From an uncultured Treponema sp. (lineage in GTDB: Bacteria; Spirochaetota; Spirochaetia; Treponematales; Treponemataceae), in contig CAJPOF010000001.1 in the NCBI GenBank assembly GCA_905372235.1, forward strand, positions 1 to 64,000: a DNA stretch of 64,000 bases, given 5' to 3'. Both the position numbers and the translations under genes were made by a program. Positions 15,046-23,595 of the stretch are shown in pieces; position 1 is the first letter of the stretch; each line of letters opens with the position of its first letter. Below the pieces are notes generated by a model, which searched no databases, had not been told where the DNA came from, and saw nothing but the letters and a program-made list of their open reading frames with translations.

Positions 15046-17874
15046 TTATCGTGCGCTTTCTTCGGAATAAAGCCGAAGTTGTGGAGTTGGAATTATGTAT
15101 TTTTGCGCCACATCCATTATGTCTTCTTTGGAGGCGTTTATCAAAGTCTCGTAGCTATCAAGGTAGAGTGCCGGATTTTCCCCTCCGTTTCTGATAAGGA
15201 TGGAAGTCCCTCTGTTCGACGAAGTTCCTTTAAGTGCGTTTAGCACCCAGCTTTCTTTTACCCGGCTAATCTCACTTTCGTCTTCGGAGAGTTTTTTTAT
15301 AAAAAAATCCACTGTTTTTTTGAAAAAGTCGTCTATCGCCTTTGTGTGCGCCACAGACATGAACGTGAACGACGAGGAAGGAATCTCTTTTGTACGGACG
15401 GAAAGCCTTAGTTCGCTGAAAAGAGGGATTCCGTCTTTTTTAGGTTCGTTTTCCGCTTCCTCTTCAAGAAATTCTTTCAGTCTGAAAACAAGGGCATCGT
15501 ATATGACTTCGTTTTTAAGAGAATCCGGGGAATTTTCGGGAGCTTCAAGCCAAAACTGCACGGGGTCAAAGAAATTTTTTGTGGGGACAAGCACGGCTGG
15601 CATCGGACCTGCGTCTTCAGCCTTTATGTCCGTGGTAAAAACGTGCCTTAGTTTTACTTTGACGGCTTTGTCCTCGGGAAAATCTATTTTTTCAAGTTCG
15701 TTTTGTGTTTGAGGTTTTCCGTGGGCTGTAAAAAGTCCGAACGTGTTTTTTAAAGGTTCGTAAAGGTATTCCCAATCCAAAGGTCCCACGATTATGATTC
15801 TGTAAAGTCTTGAGTCCAAGAGAGAAGGGTATGCGTTCAGAATCTGAATGTAGCTTGTGTCTTCAAGAACGTCGCTTTCAGTGTCCAGAATGCGGCGAAT
15901 GATTCCGTCCTTGAAAAGCCAGCGGCTTGCCTTGTAGGAAAGTTGGTTTACGGCGGAAGCGTTGTAGAGCCTTTTTTGCGTCCGTATTGAATAGACGTAA
16001 CTGTCCGCCTCGGCAGGATGAATGTCGCCGAATATTATTGCATCCGAAATGCATCGAAGGCATATCGCCGCGTCTTCTTTTGCACATTCTACTGTTATCG
16101 CCGTGTAACTGTTGAATGTTTCGCTAAGGATTTCTGGTTCTCCTTCAAGAATGTTGTCGTTTCTGTACTTTGATATTTCTTTTTGGATGTTCTGGGCGAA
16201 CGCGCTTGTTATGATTTTTTCAAAGCCGGGATTTTCATTGTATGAGAATTTTCCAAGGCTGAGAGAGACCATTATGAGTATGTTTCCCGTAGCGTCTGTC
16301 GTCTTCACCGTTACCGGAATCCCGTTTTTAAGCCTTATTGTTTTTAGAGCGAGCCTGTTTTCTTCTATGAATTGAAATTCGTTTTTTTCATCGGGAAGTG
16401 CACCTTCTTCTTCGGAAGCCTCGTTTTCTTTTTGTCGGTGTTTTTCGCCAAGGAGCTTTTTTAGTTCCGCCGAATACCACGAGGCATTTTTTTTGTCCAC
16501 CGCTGAAAAACCTGATTTTAGGAATGCTTTTTTGTTCTGCCCGTAGACTTTTGAATTTAAAAGAACGAAAACAAACGGCTCTTCGGTTTTGCAGATTTCC
16601 TTGATTTTTTCGCTTTCCTGACTTTGAATCCACTGCGGTTTTGCCATCATTCTTTCTGCCATTCCAAGAGATTTTTCGCTTTCGGACGAAAAATCTTCCA
16701 CCGCCCGAAACTGCGAAAGATAGTCCATGAAAGTGCTTGAGTCCTTGCAGATTGCGATAAAATCCTCTGAAAGTCGTTTTTTCGCTCTTAGAAATTCGTC
16801 TTCCTTGCTGGTTTCTATGCCTTCCTTTAATTTCGAAAGAAAAAGTTCTACTTGGGACGCGATGTTTACTTTTTTATTCACAGGTTCTTCCATCAAAGCC
16901 TGTATTATCAGGCGGGAAGAGCCGTTTTTGTGCGCCGCGCCTGCGTCTATGTATTCCTCTTCTTTTATCGAAAGGTTCTTCTGACCGAGAAGTGTATTTT
17001 TCATCGTGGAATTTTCTGCGCCAAGCACCGCCGCCATAAGGTCGGTTTCCGTCATTCCAAGCGAGGTGAACTGCACGACAATCTGTGTAAGGTTTGACGA
17101 AAAATCCGGGGATACAATCACGAATTTTCTTTTGTTGCCGCCGGATTTTACCGGTTCTGCTTTTAAGGAATTTATGCCGGGTCTAATTTCTCCAAATGCT
17201 TTTTTGCAGGATTCAAGCATTTTCTCTTTTTTCATGCAGCCTGAAATGAATATGGATGCGTTCTGCGGCGTGTACCAAAGTTCCGAGATTCCTTTTAGCA
17301 CTGTCCTTACTTCGTCTGCGGTTTTTCCTTTGAAAAGTGCCGGGTATATCCCCGATTCCTGTTTCCATGGAGATTCCGAGAAAACTCTTGAATCTATCGC
17401 GCTGTTCAAAAATGCCGCCGGCGTTTCACTGTATGAAAGAATTTCCTCTTTCATTTTTTCGTATTCTTTTTTTATTGCGGAATCGGAAAAACTTGGGAAA
17501 AATGCACGTAATGCAAGGGATTCTAAAGTGTCTTCCAATGCGGACGGAACGCAGTTTATCCTGTACCTTGAAGAATCTGCCGAACATTCTGCAGATAGTT
17601 TTTTCATTTCGTTTCCATCTGCATCGTATTTGAAAAGCCTTGAATAAAGCGGAAAAAAGCCCGTGTTTTCTGCCGTCTGTGCGCTGATTCCGGCTCTGAA
17701 CGAAAGCTCGATGTTTATTGTGGCAACGGAAAAATCTTCCAGAACAAAAATTTCGATGCCGTTTGAAAGCGTGTATTCGCCGTAGTTGTTTCTGTTTACA
17801 ATTCTTTCACTTCCAACGGTTCTAAAACCTAAAAAAAATGAAGCGGCAAGAAAAAAAAATGCTTTTTTCATCAT
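15046..17874 (-). CDS. Secreted M16-like (insulinase-family) protein without the zinc motif
   Basis: 942 residues with a Sec signal peptide (about 1-21), so exported. The overall architecture of two tandem M16 halves is visible (about 30-450 and 500-930), with family-like starts such as YTLSNGIEIFVLED and KTIRLKNGIPVTVK. The HxxEH zinc motif expected after AGISAQTAENTG is absent; that stretch reads FFPLYSRLF. The second half also lacks it. The protein is therefore predicted to be a non-catalytic M16 homologue, perhaps a partner or chaperone as in heterodimeric processing peptidases. No Shine-Dalgarno site is seen; a perfect TATAAT ends 5-6 nt before the start codon. ATG at 17871 is an equal alternative. 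Confidence 0.83.
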   Translation of the reverse strand: MMKKAFFFLAASFFLGFRTVGSERIVNRNNYGEYTLSNGIEIFVLEDFSVATINIELSFRAGISAQTAENTGFFPLYSRLFKYDADGNEMKKLSAECSADSSRYRINCVPSALEDTLESLALRAFFPSFSDSAIKKEYEKMKEEILSYSETPAAFLNSAIDSRVFSESPWKQESGIYPALFKGKTADEVRTVLKGISELWYTPQNASIFISGCMKKEKMLESCKKAFGEIRPGINSLKAEPVKSGGNKRKFVIVSPDFSSNLTQIVVQFTSLGMTETDLMAAVLGAENSTMKNTLLGQKNLSIKEEEYIDAGAAHKNGSSRLIIQALMEEPVNKKVNIASQVELFLSKLKEGIETSKEDEFLRAKKRLSEDFIAICKDSSTFMDYLSQFRAVEDFSSESEKSLGMAERMMAKPQWIQSQESEKIKEICKTEEPFVFVLLNSKVYGQNKKAFLKSGFSAVDKKNASWYSAELKKLLGEKHRQKENEASEEEGALPDEKNEFQFIEENRLALKTIRLKNGIPVTVKTTDATGNILIMVSLSLGKFSYNENPGFEKIITSAFAQNIQKEISKYRNDNILEGEPEILSETFNSYTAITVECAKEDAAICLRCISDAIIFGDIHPAEADSYVYSIRTQKRLYNASAVNQLSYKASRWLFKDGIIRRILDTESDVLEDTSYIQILNAYPSLLDSRLYRIIIVGPLDWEYLYEPLKNTFGLFTAHGKPQTQNELEKIDFPEDKAVKVKLRHVFTTDIKAEDAGPMPAVLVPTKNFFDPVQFWLEAPENSPDSLKNEVIYDALVFRLKEFLEEEAENEPKKDGIPLFSELRLSVRTKEIPSSSFTFMSVAHTKAIDDFFKKTVDFFIKKLSEDESEISRVKESWVLNALKGTSSNRGTSILIRNGGENPALYLDSYETLINASKEDIMDVAQKYIIPTPQLRLYSEESAR

Positions 17875-17879
17875 TTCAG

Positions 17880-17885
17880 ATTATA
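17880..17885 (-). promoter_or_regulatory. -10 box of a likely leaderless M16-like transcript
   Basis: Perfect TATAAT on the minus strand directly before the ATG pair at 17874 and 17871. No good -35 hexamer is found at 16-18 nt, so recognition may rely on other contacts. Confidence 0.4.
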
Positions 17886-18017
17886 GCAGTTTTTGAACTT
17901 TTTGTGTCCTGCAAGATTTTTTGTTTTTCTTCCGTTCCGAATCCCATGGATTTTTTGCGGAACACGGCGATTTTTTTCCCATACAAAAATCAGTGCGGAT
18001 TTTTTGACTTTCGCTTC

Positions 18018-18046
18018 TTGTTCCTTGCTCTTTCAATCGTTAATAT
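18018..18046 (+). promoter_or_regulatory. Promoter of the chrA pair, probably leaderless
   Basis: TTGTTC (18018-18023), a 17-nt spacer and TAATAT (18041-18046) end 6 nt before the ATG at 18053. No ribosome-binding site lies in between. Confidence 0.45.
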
Positions 18047-18052
18047 TCTTCC

Positions 18053-18628
18053 ATGGGCATTACGGAAAAACTAAAAATATTGAAAGACCTTTATCTTACC
18101 TTTGCAAAGATAGGCGGACTTACCTTCGGCGGAGGTCTTGCGATGATGGCTATGTTCAGGACGGAACTCATAGAAAAACGCAGCTGGATTACGGACGAGG
18201 AACTTTTGGATTATTACGCAATCGGGCAGTCCACGCCGGGAATCATAGCGATAAATGTTTCTACTTTCATCGGATACAGGCAGCTTGGAATTTTGGGAGG
18301 AATCGTTTCTACGTTGGGCATGGTTACTCCGTCCCTTGTGATAATAATGATTCTTGCAAAACTCATAAATTCTGTAGACCGTTTTCCCGTTGTGCAGAAA
18401 GCGTTGAACGGGGTGAATGTCGCCGTCGCAGTTCTTCTTACAAAAATAAGCTTTGATTTTGGAAAAAAAGCGATAACGAATGCGTTTTCCGCCGTTGTTG
18501 CAGTGCTGGCATTCGCCTTTGTCTATTTTTTTAAGATAAAATCTTTCTATATGATTTTATCTTCGGTCGCGCTTGGCATAGCGGTCTATTTTGTCAAAAA
18601 AGCAATCCCTTCAAAAAAAGGAGACTAG
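18053..18628 (+). CDS. chrA: ChrA-family transporter, first half
   Basis: 191 residues, one ChrA domain of the short split type. It shows the conserved start FAKIGGLTFGGGLAMM, the GQSTPGIIAINVSTFIGY loop and about five to six membrane segments. ChrA proteins of the CHR superfamily export chromate, but many pairs of half-size members have other or unknown anion substrates. The downstream gene is the complementary half, and the two most likely form a heterodimer of opposite topology. The start has no Shine-Dalgarno site. Confidence 0.9.
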   Translation: MGITEKLKILKDLYLTFAKIGGLTFGGGLAMMAMFRTELIEKRSWITDEELLDYYAIGQSTPGIIAINVSTFIGYRQLGILGGIVSTLGMVTPSLVIIMILAKLINSVDRFPVVQKALNGVNVAVAVLLTKISFDFGKKAITNAFSAVVAVLAFAFVYFFKIKSFYMILSSVALGIAVYFVKKAIPSKKGD

Positions 18629-18629
18629 G

Positions 18630-19211
18630 ATGCCTAGCGTCTCTCTTTTGGAACTTTTCGGGATATTTTTTTACGTCGGACTTTTTACTATAGGCGGAGG
18701 CCTTGTGGCGATAACCTTGATGCAGGAGCAGCTTGTAGACAGAGGTTTTATATCGCCTGAGGATTTTTTCAATATGGTCGCTATCTCGGAGAGCACGCCT
18801 GGACCTGTCGGAGTGAACATGGCGACATTCCTGGGCTTTGAATTCTATGGAATTCCGGGTGCAATCTTGACGACTTTTGCTGAGGTTTTGCCATCGATAA
18901 TATGCATCCTTGTGATAGCGAAATTTCTTGGTGCGTTCAAGGAAAGGGAAGTCGTGAAATCTGTTTTTTCCGTTCTTAGACCTTCCTCCACCGGACTTAT
19001 ATTTGTTGCCGCCCTGAACATATTTGTGCTTTCAATGATGAATATTGAAAGTTTTTCAGGATTTTCCCTCGGTATTCAGATGTTTAAAATGCTTTTCAAC
19101 TGGAAAAACTTCCTTTTTTACCTTCCTATGCTGGTTCTTGTGCTAAAAACAAAGATACATCCTGTCTTTGTGGTGGCATTGGGCGCTGTATTTGGAATAA
19201 TATTTCTTTAG
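18630..19211 (+). CDS. chrA: ChrA-family transporter, second half
   Basis: 193 residues from the ATG at 18630, which follows AAGGAG by 7 nt and begins 1 nt after the stop of the first half. It has the paralogous motifs FTIGGGLVAITLMQ and ESTPGPVGVNMATFLGFE and again about five to six membrane segments. Together with the preceding gene it reconstructs a full two-domain ChrA. Substrate cannot be inferred: chromate resistance is only one of the family's roles. Confidence 0.9.
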   Translation: MPSVSLLELFGIFFYVGLFTIGGGLVAITLMQEQLVDRGFISPEDFFNMVAISESTPGPVGVNMATFLGFEFYGIPGAILTTFAEVLPSIICILVIAKFLGAFKEREVVKSVFSVLRPSSTGLIFVAALNIFVLSMMNIESFSGFSLGIQMFKMLFNWKNFLFYLPMLVLVLKTKIHPVFVVALGAVFGIIFL

Positions 19212-19255
19212 AATCCTTGCGCTTTGTAATTTTTTCCTCACTTTTGGTGAATGTA

Positions 19256-19264
19256 TGATATAAT
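19256..19264 (+). promoter_or_regulatory. Extended -10 promoter of the phosphatase operon
   Basis: TGATATAAT forms a perfect -10 (19259-19264) with an upstream TG at the extended position. No clear -35 is present. It lies 35 nt before the ATG at 19300. Confidence 0.5.
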
Positions 19265-19299
19265 TATTCAGTCAATCTATATTCAGACTTGGGGTTTCT

Positions 19300-20691
19300 A
19301 TGTACAAAACAAAAAAGAGGGCGTTTTCTGTCATCGTATATGCTGCTTCAGCCGTACTTTATATACTTTTTACGCTGTTTCTGCTCATGCAGAGCAAAAA
19401 CAAATCTTCCCTTACGATAAACCTTGGACTTCCTGCCGTAATGTTCATCGCATTCCTTGTGATGTCGGTGTCTTTGGGGAAATTTATTGACAGACATCTT
19501 TACTTAAAAAGCATCGTCAAAAGCGACACAAAATACTTGGTGGACTTTATCGACAGACTCCGTTTCTGCTATTCGTTCGATGACCTTTTTCAGGCGATAT
19601 CAGATGTCCTTGAACTTAAAGCTGACTGTTCCGTGCTTTTTATCGAAAGAGAGAAAACATATGTTCTTTACAACAGTCCGAACAGAATATCATCGTACTA
19701 TACCACAAGGGATAAAGTCATAAGAAATTTTCCTTTGTCTTGGAAAGACGGATTTTATTACATAGGCGATTCTTATGACGTTGTATCGTCGCACAACAAT
19801 GCGCGCGGATTCCTGCTGAACTACGAACATTATCAGTTCTATGTGTTCAATAGATATACAAAACTTTTCGATGTCGAAATATATCCAAAACTTTTTGAGG
19901 AATACAGCAGATTTCTTTCTCGGTGCAAGACCATCGAAAATCTTGCAGAAATTTCTTCTCTCACAAAGGAATGGGAACAGCTTGCGGAGACGCAGGTCTC
20001 TTTCCTTCCAAGAAAAATGCCTGATATACAGAGGCTGAAACTTGCCGCTTACTACAGACCTTTGGTAAATGTTTCCGGAGACTATTATTCTGTCCTTCCA
20101 ATCGACAGTTCAAAGACTCTTTTGATGCTTGGGGACGTTTCCGGAAAAGGGCTTCCCGCCGCGCTTATAATGGGTCTTGTAATGAACACCGTAAAAATCA
20201 TAGAAGACAAGGAAGACCTTATCGCAATGGTAAGACGGGTAGATAAGGCGATAAAGGACATGCACCTTCAGGATAAATATACGGTTCTTTTCCTTGGAAT
20301 CGTGGACACCGAGCGTATGCGTATGACGTACGTGAACGCCTCCATGTCCGATCCTAGGATTCTTTCAAGAGCGCCTGATGGCTACCGCATAAAAGATCTT
20401 CCTTCCACCGCAAGCCTTGTCGGAATCATAGACATAGATGATGTACGGGTAGCTGAGATGAGGCTTTTCAGGGGAGATATGATTCTTCTTGCCACGGACG
20501 GAGTTTCCGAGGTCATGGACGACAACGGCGTGGAACTTGGAGACACGGAGATTTTCAAGGAGACGCTGCAGACAAGCGCCGCCAAATCTCCGCAACTTTT
20601 CATCGATGACATTGTGAATCTTATTATGAAATACAACGGTGACAAACGTCTTCACGATGACGTTACGATGCTTGTGGCTAAGGTGGGCTGA
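19300..20691 (+). CDS. Membrane-anchored SpoIIE/RsbU-type serine phosphatase (1)
   Basis: 463 residues. Two N-terminal membrane segments (about 9-30 and 42-60) are followed by a cytoplasmic sensor-like region (about 70-240) and a PP2C-like SpoIIE domain (about 245-463). The phosphatase motifs SGDYY and GDVSGKGLPAAL and the terminal DDVTMLVAK supply the metal-binding aspartates. Such enzymes dephosphorylate STAS anti-anti-sigma factors. GGGG lies upstream of the ATG. The next two genes, a larger phosphatase and a STAS protein, are the expected partners. Confidence 0.9.
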   Translation: MYKTKKRAFSVIVYAASAVLYILFTLFLLMQSKNKSSLTINLGLPAVMFIAFLVMSVSLGKFIDRHLYLKSIVKSDTKYLVDFIDRLRFCYSFDDLFQAISDVLELKADCSVLFIEREKTYVLYNSPNRISSYYTTRDKVIRNFPLSWKDGFYYIGDSYDVVSSHNNARGFLLNYEHYQFYVFNRYTKLFDVEIYPKLFEEYSRFLSRCKTIENLAEISSLTKEWEQLAETQVSFLPRKMPDIQRLKLAAYYRPLVNVSGDYYSVLPIDSSKTLLMLGDVSGKGLPAALIMGLVMNTVKIIEDKEDLIAMVRRVDKAIKDMHLQDKYTVLFLGIVDTERMRMTYVNASMSDPRILSRAPDGYRIKDLPSTASLVGIIDIDDVRVAEMRLFRGDMILLATDGVSEVMDDNGVELGDTEIFKETLQTSAAKSPQLFIDDIVNLIMKYNGDKRLHDDVTMLVAKVG

Positions 20692-20692
20692 C

Positions 20693-23143
20693 ATGATTTT
20701 TATTCTACTGAACTTTATTTTGACCGCATTCCTTATCGGTGAAACCATATATGTTGACAGGGTGGAGGGTAAAAAATTCGAGGGAACGAATCCTGCCATA
20801 TCGAACGTGCTCTTGCTTGCGATAACAGTCGGAATGTTCTCGTTTTTCTGCTTTGTGAGCGGAAAGGTTACTCCCTCTCTTTTTACCCTTCTCATGAGGA
20901 TTTGCCTGATGCTTGAAGGATGTATGCTTGTGAACATAGCGTTCTGTTTTCCGTACTATGCGTGGAACTATTCTTCAGGACTTTTATACATAGCAAAATT
21001 CATTCTTTACATTGTTGTAGGCTTTTTCGTATTCGGAAAATTCAAATCGGTTACTATAACGGGTGAAAATGGATTTGCAATAGAAAGTGCATTCCTTTTT
21101 TCAGGCTCGGCAAGGGATTTTTTCAGATGGACATGGGAAGACCTTTTTGCTGCGCTTTTTAAATACATTTTTCCGTTCATAGGCGTTCTTTCTATGCTGA
21201 TAAAGAACGAGGCAAAATCCACAAAACTCGACAGGCACAAAGGATACGTGTACGCCATCGGGCTTGTTTCCATGTGGGTTCTTGCGTTCGGACTGAAAAT
21301 TGTTTCCAGGATAAGCCCTTCATACACATTGCTCCGTTATTTTGTGTATGTTCCGCTCCTTTTGATTTTGCCTTACGCCTCGTGGCTTACACAGGCTCCA
21401 AGCGGACGGGGTGTCCTTTCGTTCATAATAAAATCTTTCTTCTTCTATTTTGCTCCCTCGGTTCTTGCAAGTTTTGCGTTCATGTGGATTTTCCATCTTG
21501 GCACGGACTACGGAATTTCTCTTGCGGTGGTGGGAATCATCGTGATTTTCGTAGTCGGATTTGTCGGAAGGCTTGCCGTAAAGCCGCTTGTGAAAATCGG
21601 AAAAAAGTTCATGCGTTCTTCGGATTATGCCCAGTTCTTTGAGCGGGAACTTGCATCCATCGATTACAGCGAAGACATGGATGTGATTGCCAACAATATG
21701 TACCAGATTTTCAACAGGAATGTCGAAGCATCTTCGATGGCGGTTTACATAAATGGCGGAAACAGCACTTTTGAGTGCGCATATACATCGAATCAGAAGA
21801 AAGTCAAGATTGACGAATTCGAGTCCATGTTTGAATCCCTGCTCAATATCGGAAAAAACGTGGTGATATACAACGAGGTTGATTCCATGCATGTGCTTTC
21901 GGGAATGAAAAAAGGCCTTGAAAAATTTTTCAAGAATACCAATTCCGACGCGATGTTCATACTGAACGAAGGCCGTGATGTACATGGAATCATAATACTC
22001 GGGGCTAAGGCTGGAAACGACCATTACAAGGACTACGACCTTAACATATTCACAAAACTTTATTCGTACTTCTTCGTGTTTGGCTATTATATGCGAAACA
22101 TCTCGAACAGAGAGATAATCGGAACTGTAAACCGAGAGTTGAAGATGTCAAGCCAGATTATAACATCCATACAGGAGAACATGGATTTTGTGAAGAATCC
22201 CAAAATGGATGCGGGATGTATAATGGTTCCTGCCCACAATATCGGCGGAGAATTTGTCGACATGATTCGCCTTACCGATACAAGACATCTTTTTGTCGTG
22301 GGAGACCTTAGCGGAAAAGGTATCGCGGCTTCCATGAGCATGGTAATTCTAAAGGCAATCATCCGCTCGTTCCTTGCTGAAACCCATGATTTCAAGCAGC
22401 TTGTGGTCAAGGTAAATCAGTTTGTAAGGAACAATCTTCAGAAAGGCACGATTTTTACGGGAATGTTCGCCATCGTAAATTTCGAGAACGATACCATGTA
22501 TTACATAAACTGCGGAATTCCTGCGATATTTTTGTATACGGAAATCTACAACAATGTCATAGAGATTCAGGGAAGCGGTCACATACTCGGATTTGTGAAA
22601 GATATTTCTCCATATATTTCTGTAAAGCAGATAAAACTTCACAGAAACGACATTATTTTTACCTGCACGAACGGACTTATCGAGTCGCACTCGCTCCGAG
22701 GAGAACAGTTCGGAAAGGACAGAATCCAGCGGAACATGGTGGCGAATGTAATGTATCCGGCTTCACGAATGGCTCGTTTTGCCTTCGATGAACTGGTTCG
22801 GTTCATGTCGCACGAGATGGAAGACGATGTTTCTGTCCTTATAATGAAATATCTAAATGACAATGATTCCGAAAGGCTTGAGTCGGAGCAAAAAAACGAA
22901 ACTACTTTCGAGGAAAATGCCGGGCAGAATCCTGAAGTCGAGGGTAAAACAGAAAGTCTTGAACCCAACATGGATGCGGAATCGGTGGTCTCGGAAAATC
23001 GTATTGTTGATGCAAATACCGAGGTTTCCGTTCATATGGATGAGCTTGTGGAAGAGGAAGTTCCGTCGTTCAGTTTTCCCGACGAGGCATCCGATGACAG
23101 CGATTTTGATGTGGACAGTCTGCTTGACGGTCTTGAAGATTGA
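20693..23143 (+). CDS. Polytopic membrane SpoIIE-type serine phosphatase (2)
   Basis: 816 residues from the ATG one nucleotide after the previous stop, with AAGGTGGG upstream. About eight or more membrane segments occupy residues 1-320, a GAF-like region follows (about 345-480), then a SpoIIE/PP2C domain (about 500-735) with GGEFVDM, GDLSGKGIAASM and DDVSVLIMK. The C-terminal 75 residues are very acidic and low in complexity. It likely integrates a membrane signal and dephosphorylates the STAS protein encoded next. Two such phosphatases in one operon suggest two inputs to one switch. Confidence 0.88.
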   Translation: MIFILLNFILTAFLIGETIYVDRVEGKKFEGTNPAISNVLLLAITVGMFSFFCFVSGKVTPSLFTLLMRICLMLEGCMLVNIAFCFPYYAWNYSSGLLYIAKFILYIVVGFFVFGKFKSVTITGENGFAIESAFLFSGSARDFFRWTWEDLFAALFKYIFPFIGVLSMLIKNEAKSTKLDRHKGYVYAIGLVSMWVLAFGLKIVSRISPSYTLLRYFVYVPLLLILPYASWLTQAPSGRGVLSFIIKSFFFYFAPSVLASFAFMWIFHLGTDYGISLAVVGIIVIFVVGFVGRLAVKPLVKIGKKFMRSSDYAQFFERELASIDYSEDMDVIANNMYQIFNRNVEASSMAVYINGGNSTFECAYTSNQKKVKIDEFESMFESLLNIGKNVVIYNEVDSMHVLSGMKKGLEKFFKNTNSDAMFILNEGRDVHGIIILGAKAGNDHYKDYDLNIFTKLYSYFFVFGYYMRNISNREIIGTVNRELKMSSQIITSIQENMDFVKNPKMDAGCIMVPAHNIGGEFVDMIRLTDTRHLFVVGDLSGKGIAASMSMVILKAIIRSFLAETHDFKQLVVKVNQFVRNNLQKGTIFTGMFAIVNFENDTMYYINCGIPAIFLYTEIYNNVIEIQGSGHILGFVKDISPYISVKQIKLHRNDIIFTCTNGLIESHSLRGEQFGKDRIQRNMVANVMYPASRMARFAFDELVRFMSHEMEDDVSVLIMKYLNDNDSERLESEQKNETTFEENAGQNPEVEGKTESLEPNMDAESVVSENRIVDANTEVSVHMDELVEEEVPSFSFPDEASDDSDFDVDSLLDGLED

Positions 23144-23164
23144 GCGATTCAAGGAGCATAGATT

Positions 23165-23491
23165 ATGGAACAGCTTACGGTTACTAAAAAAGAAGGTGCG
23201 AATTATATTCTGTTTGAACTTACAGGAGCTTTCAACGCATACACTGCTCAGACAGTGCAGGGAAAAATATACAGCGAAATTCAAAGATACAATGTGGTGC
23301 TTGATTTGGGCAAGGTGATTCAGGTCGATTCTTCTGCCCTTGGCGTGATGATGGCTGCGCACAATGATGCCGAAGAAAACCACACTAAACTTTATCTGAT
23401 GAAACTTTCCAACGAGGCGGATAAGGCAATCCAGTCAACAGGATTCAAGGATTTGTTCAGAATCATAAATTCCGTTACAGAAGTCGCCTAG
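23165..23491 (+). CDS. STAS-domain anti-sigma-factor antagonist (SpoIIAA/RsbV type)
   Basis: 108 residues, a single STAS domain. The segment VIQVDSSALGVMM contains the serine that is phosphorylated by an RsbW/SpoIIAB-type kinase in this family. AAGGAGC precedes the ATG and the gap to the phosphatase is 21 nt. When dephosphorylated by the neighbouring phosphatases it would bind its anti-sigma kinase and release a sigma factor or other target. No such kinase or sigma factor is encoded in the window. Confidence 0.92.
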   Translation: MEQLTVTKKEGANYILFELTGAFNAYTAQTVQGKIYSEIQRYNVVLDLGKVIQVDSSALGVMMAAHNDAEENHTKLYLMKLSNEADKAIQSTGFKDLFRIINSVTEVA

Positions 23492-23536
23492 AAAAATTGT
23501 GCTCTCGATTAGTTTTTGTCGCTTGTGATAAATAAA

Positions 23537-23572
23537 AAAGTCCGGTTTTGTTTGAAGCCGGACTTTTTTTTA
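23537..23572. terminator. Bidirectional terminator between the STAS gene and leuS
   Basis: A 12-bp stem pairs 23537-23548 with 23555-23566, with A-runs on the left and T-runs on the right. It can serve both the plus-strand phosphatase operon and minus-strand leuS. Confidence 0.85.
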
Positions 23573-23595
23573 TTTTCTTTAGTTTTTATTCCGTT

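Noticed and set aside
21320..22024. Antisense frame (234 codons) under the second phosphatase gene
   Set aside because: Composition is that of the complement of a coding strand; no support of its own.
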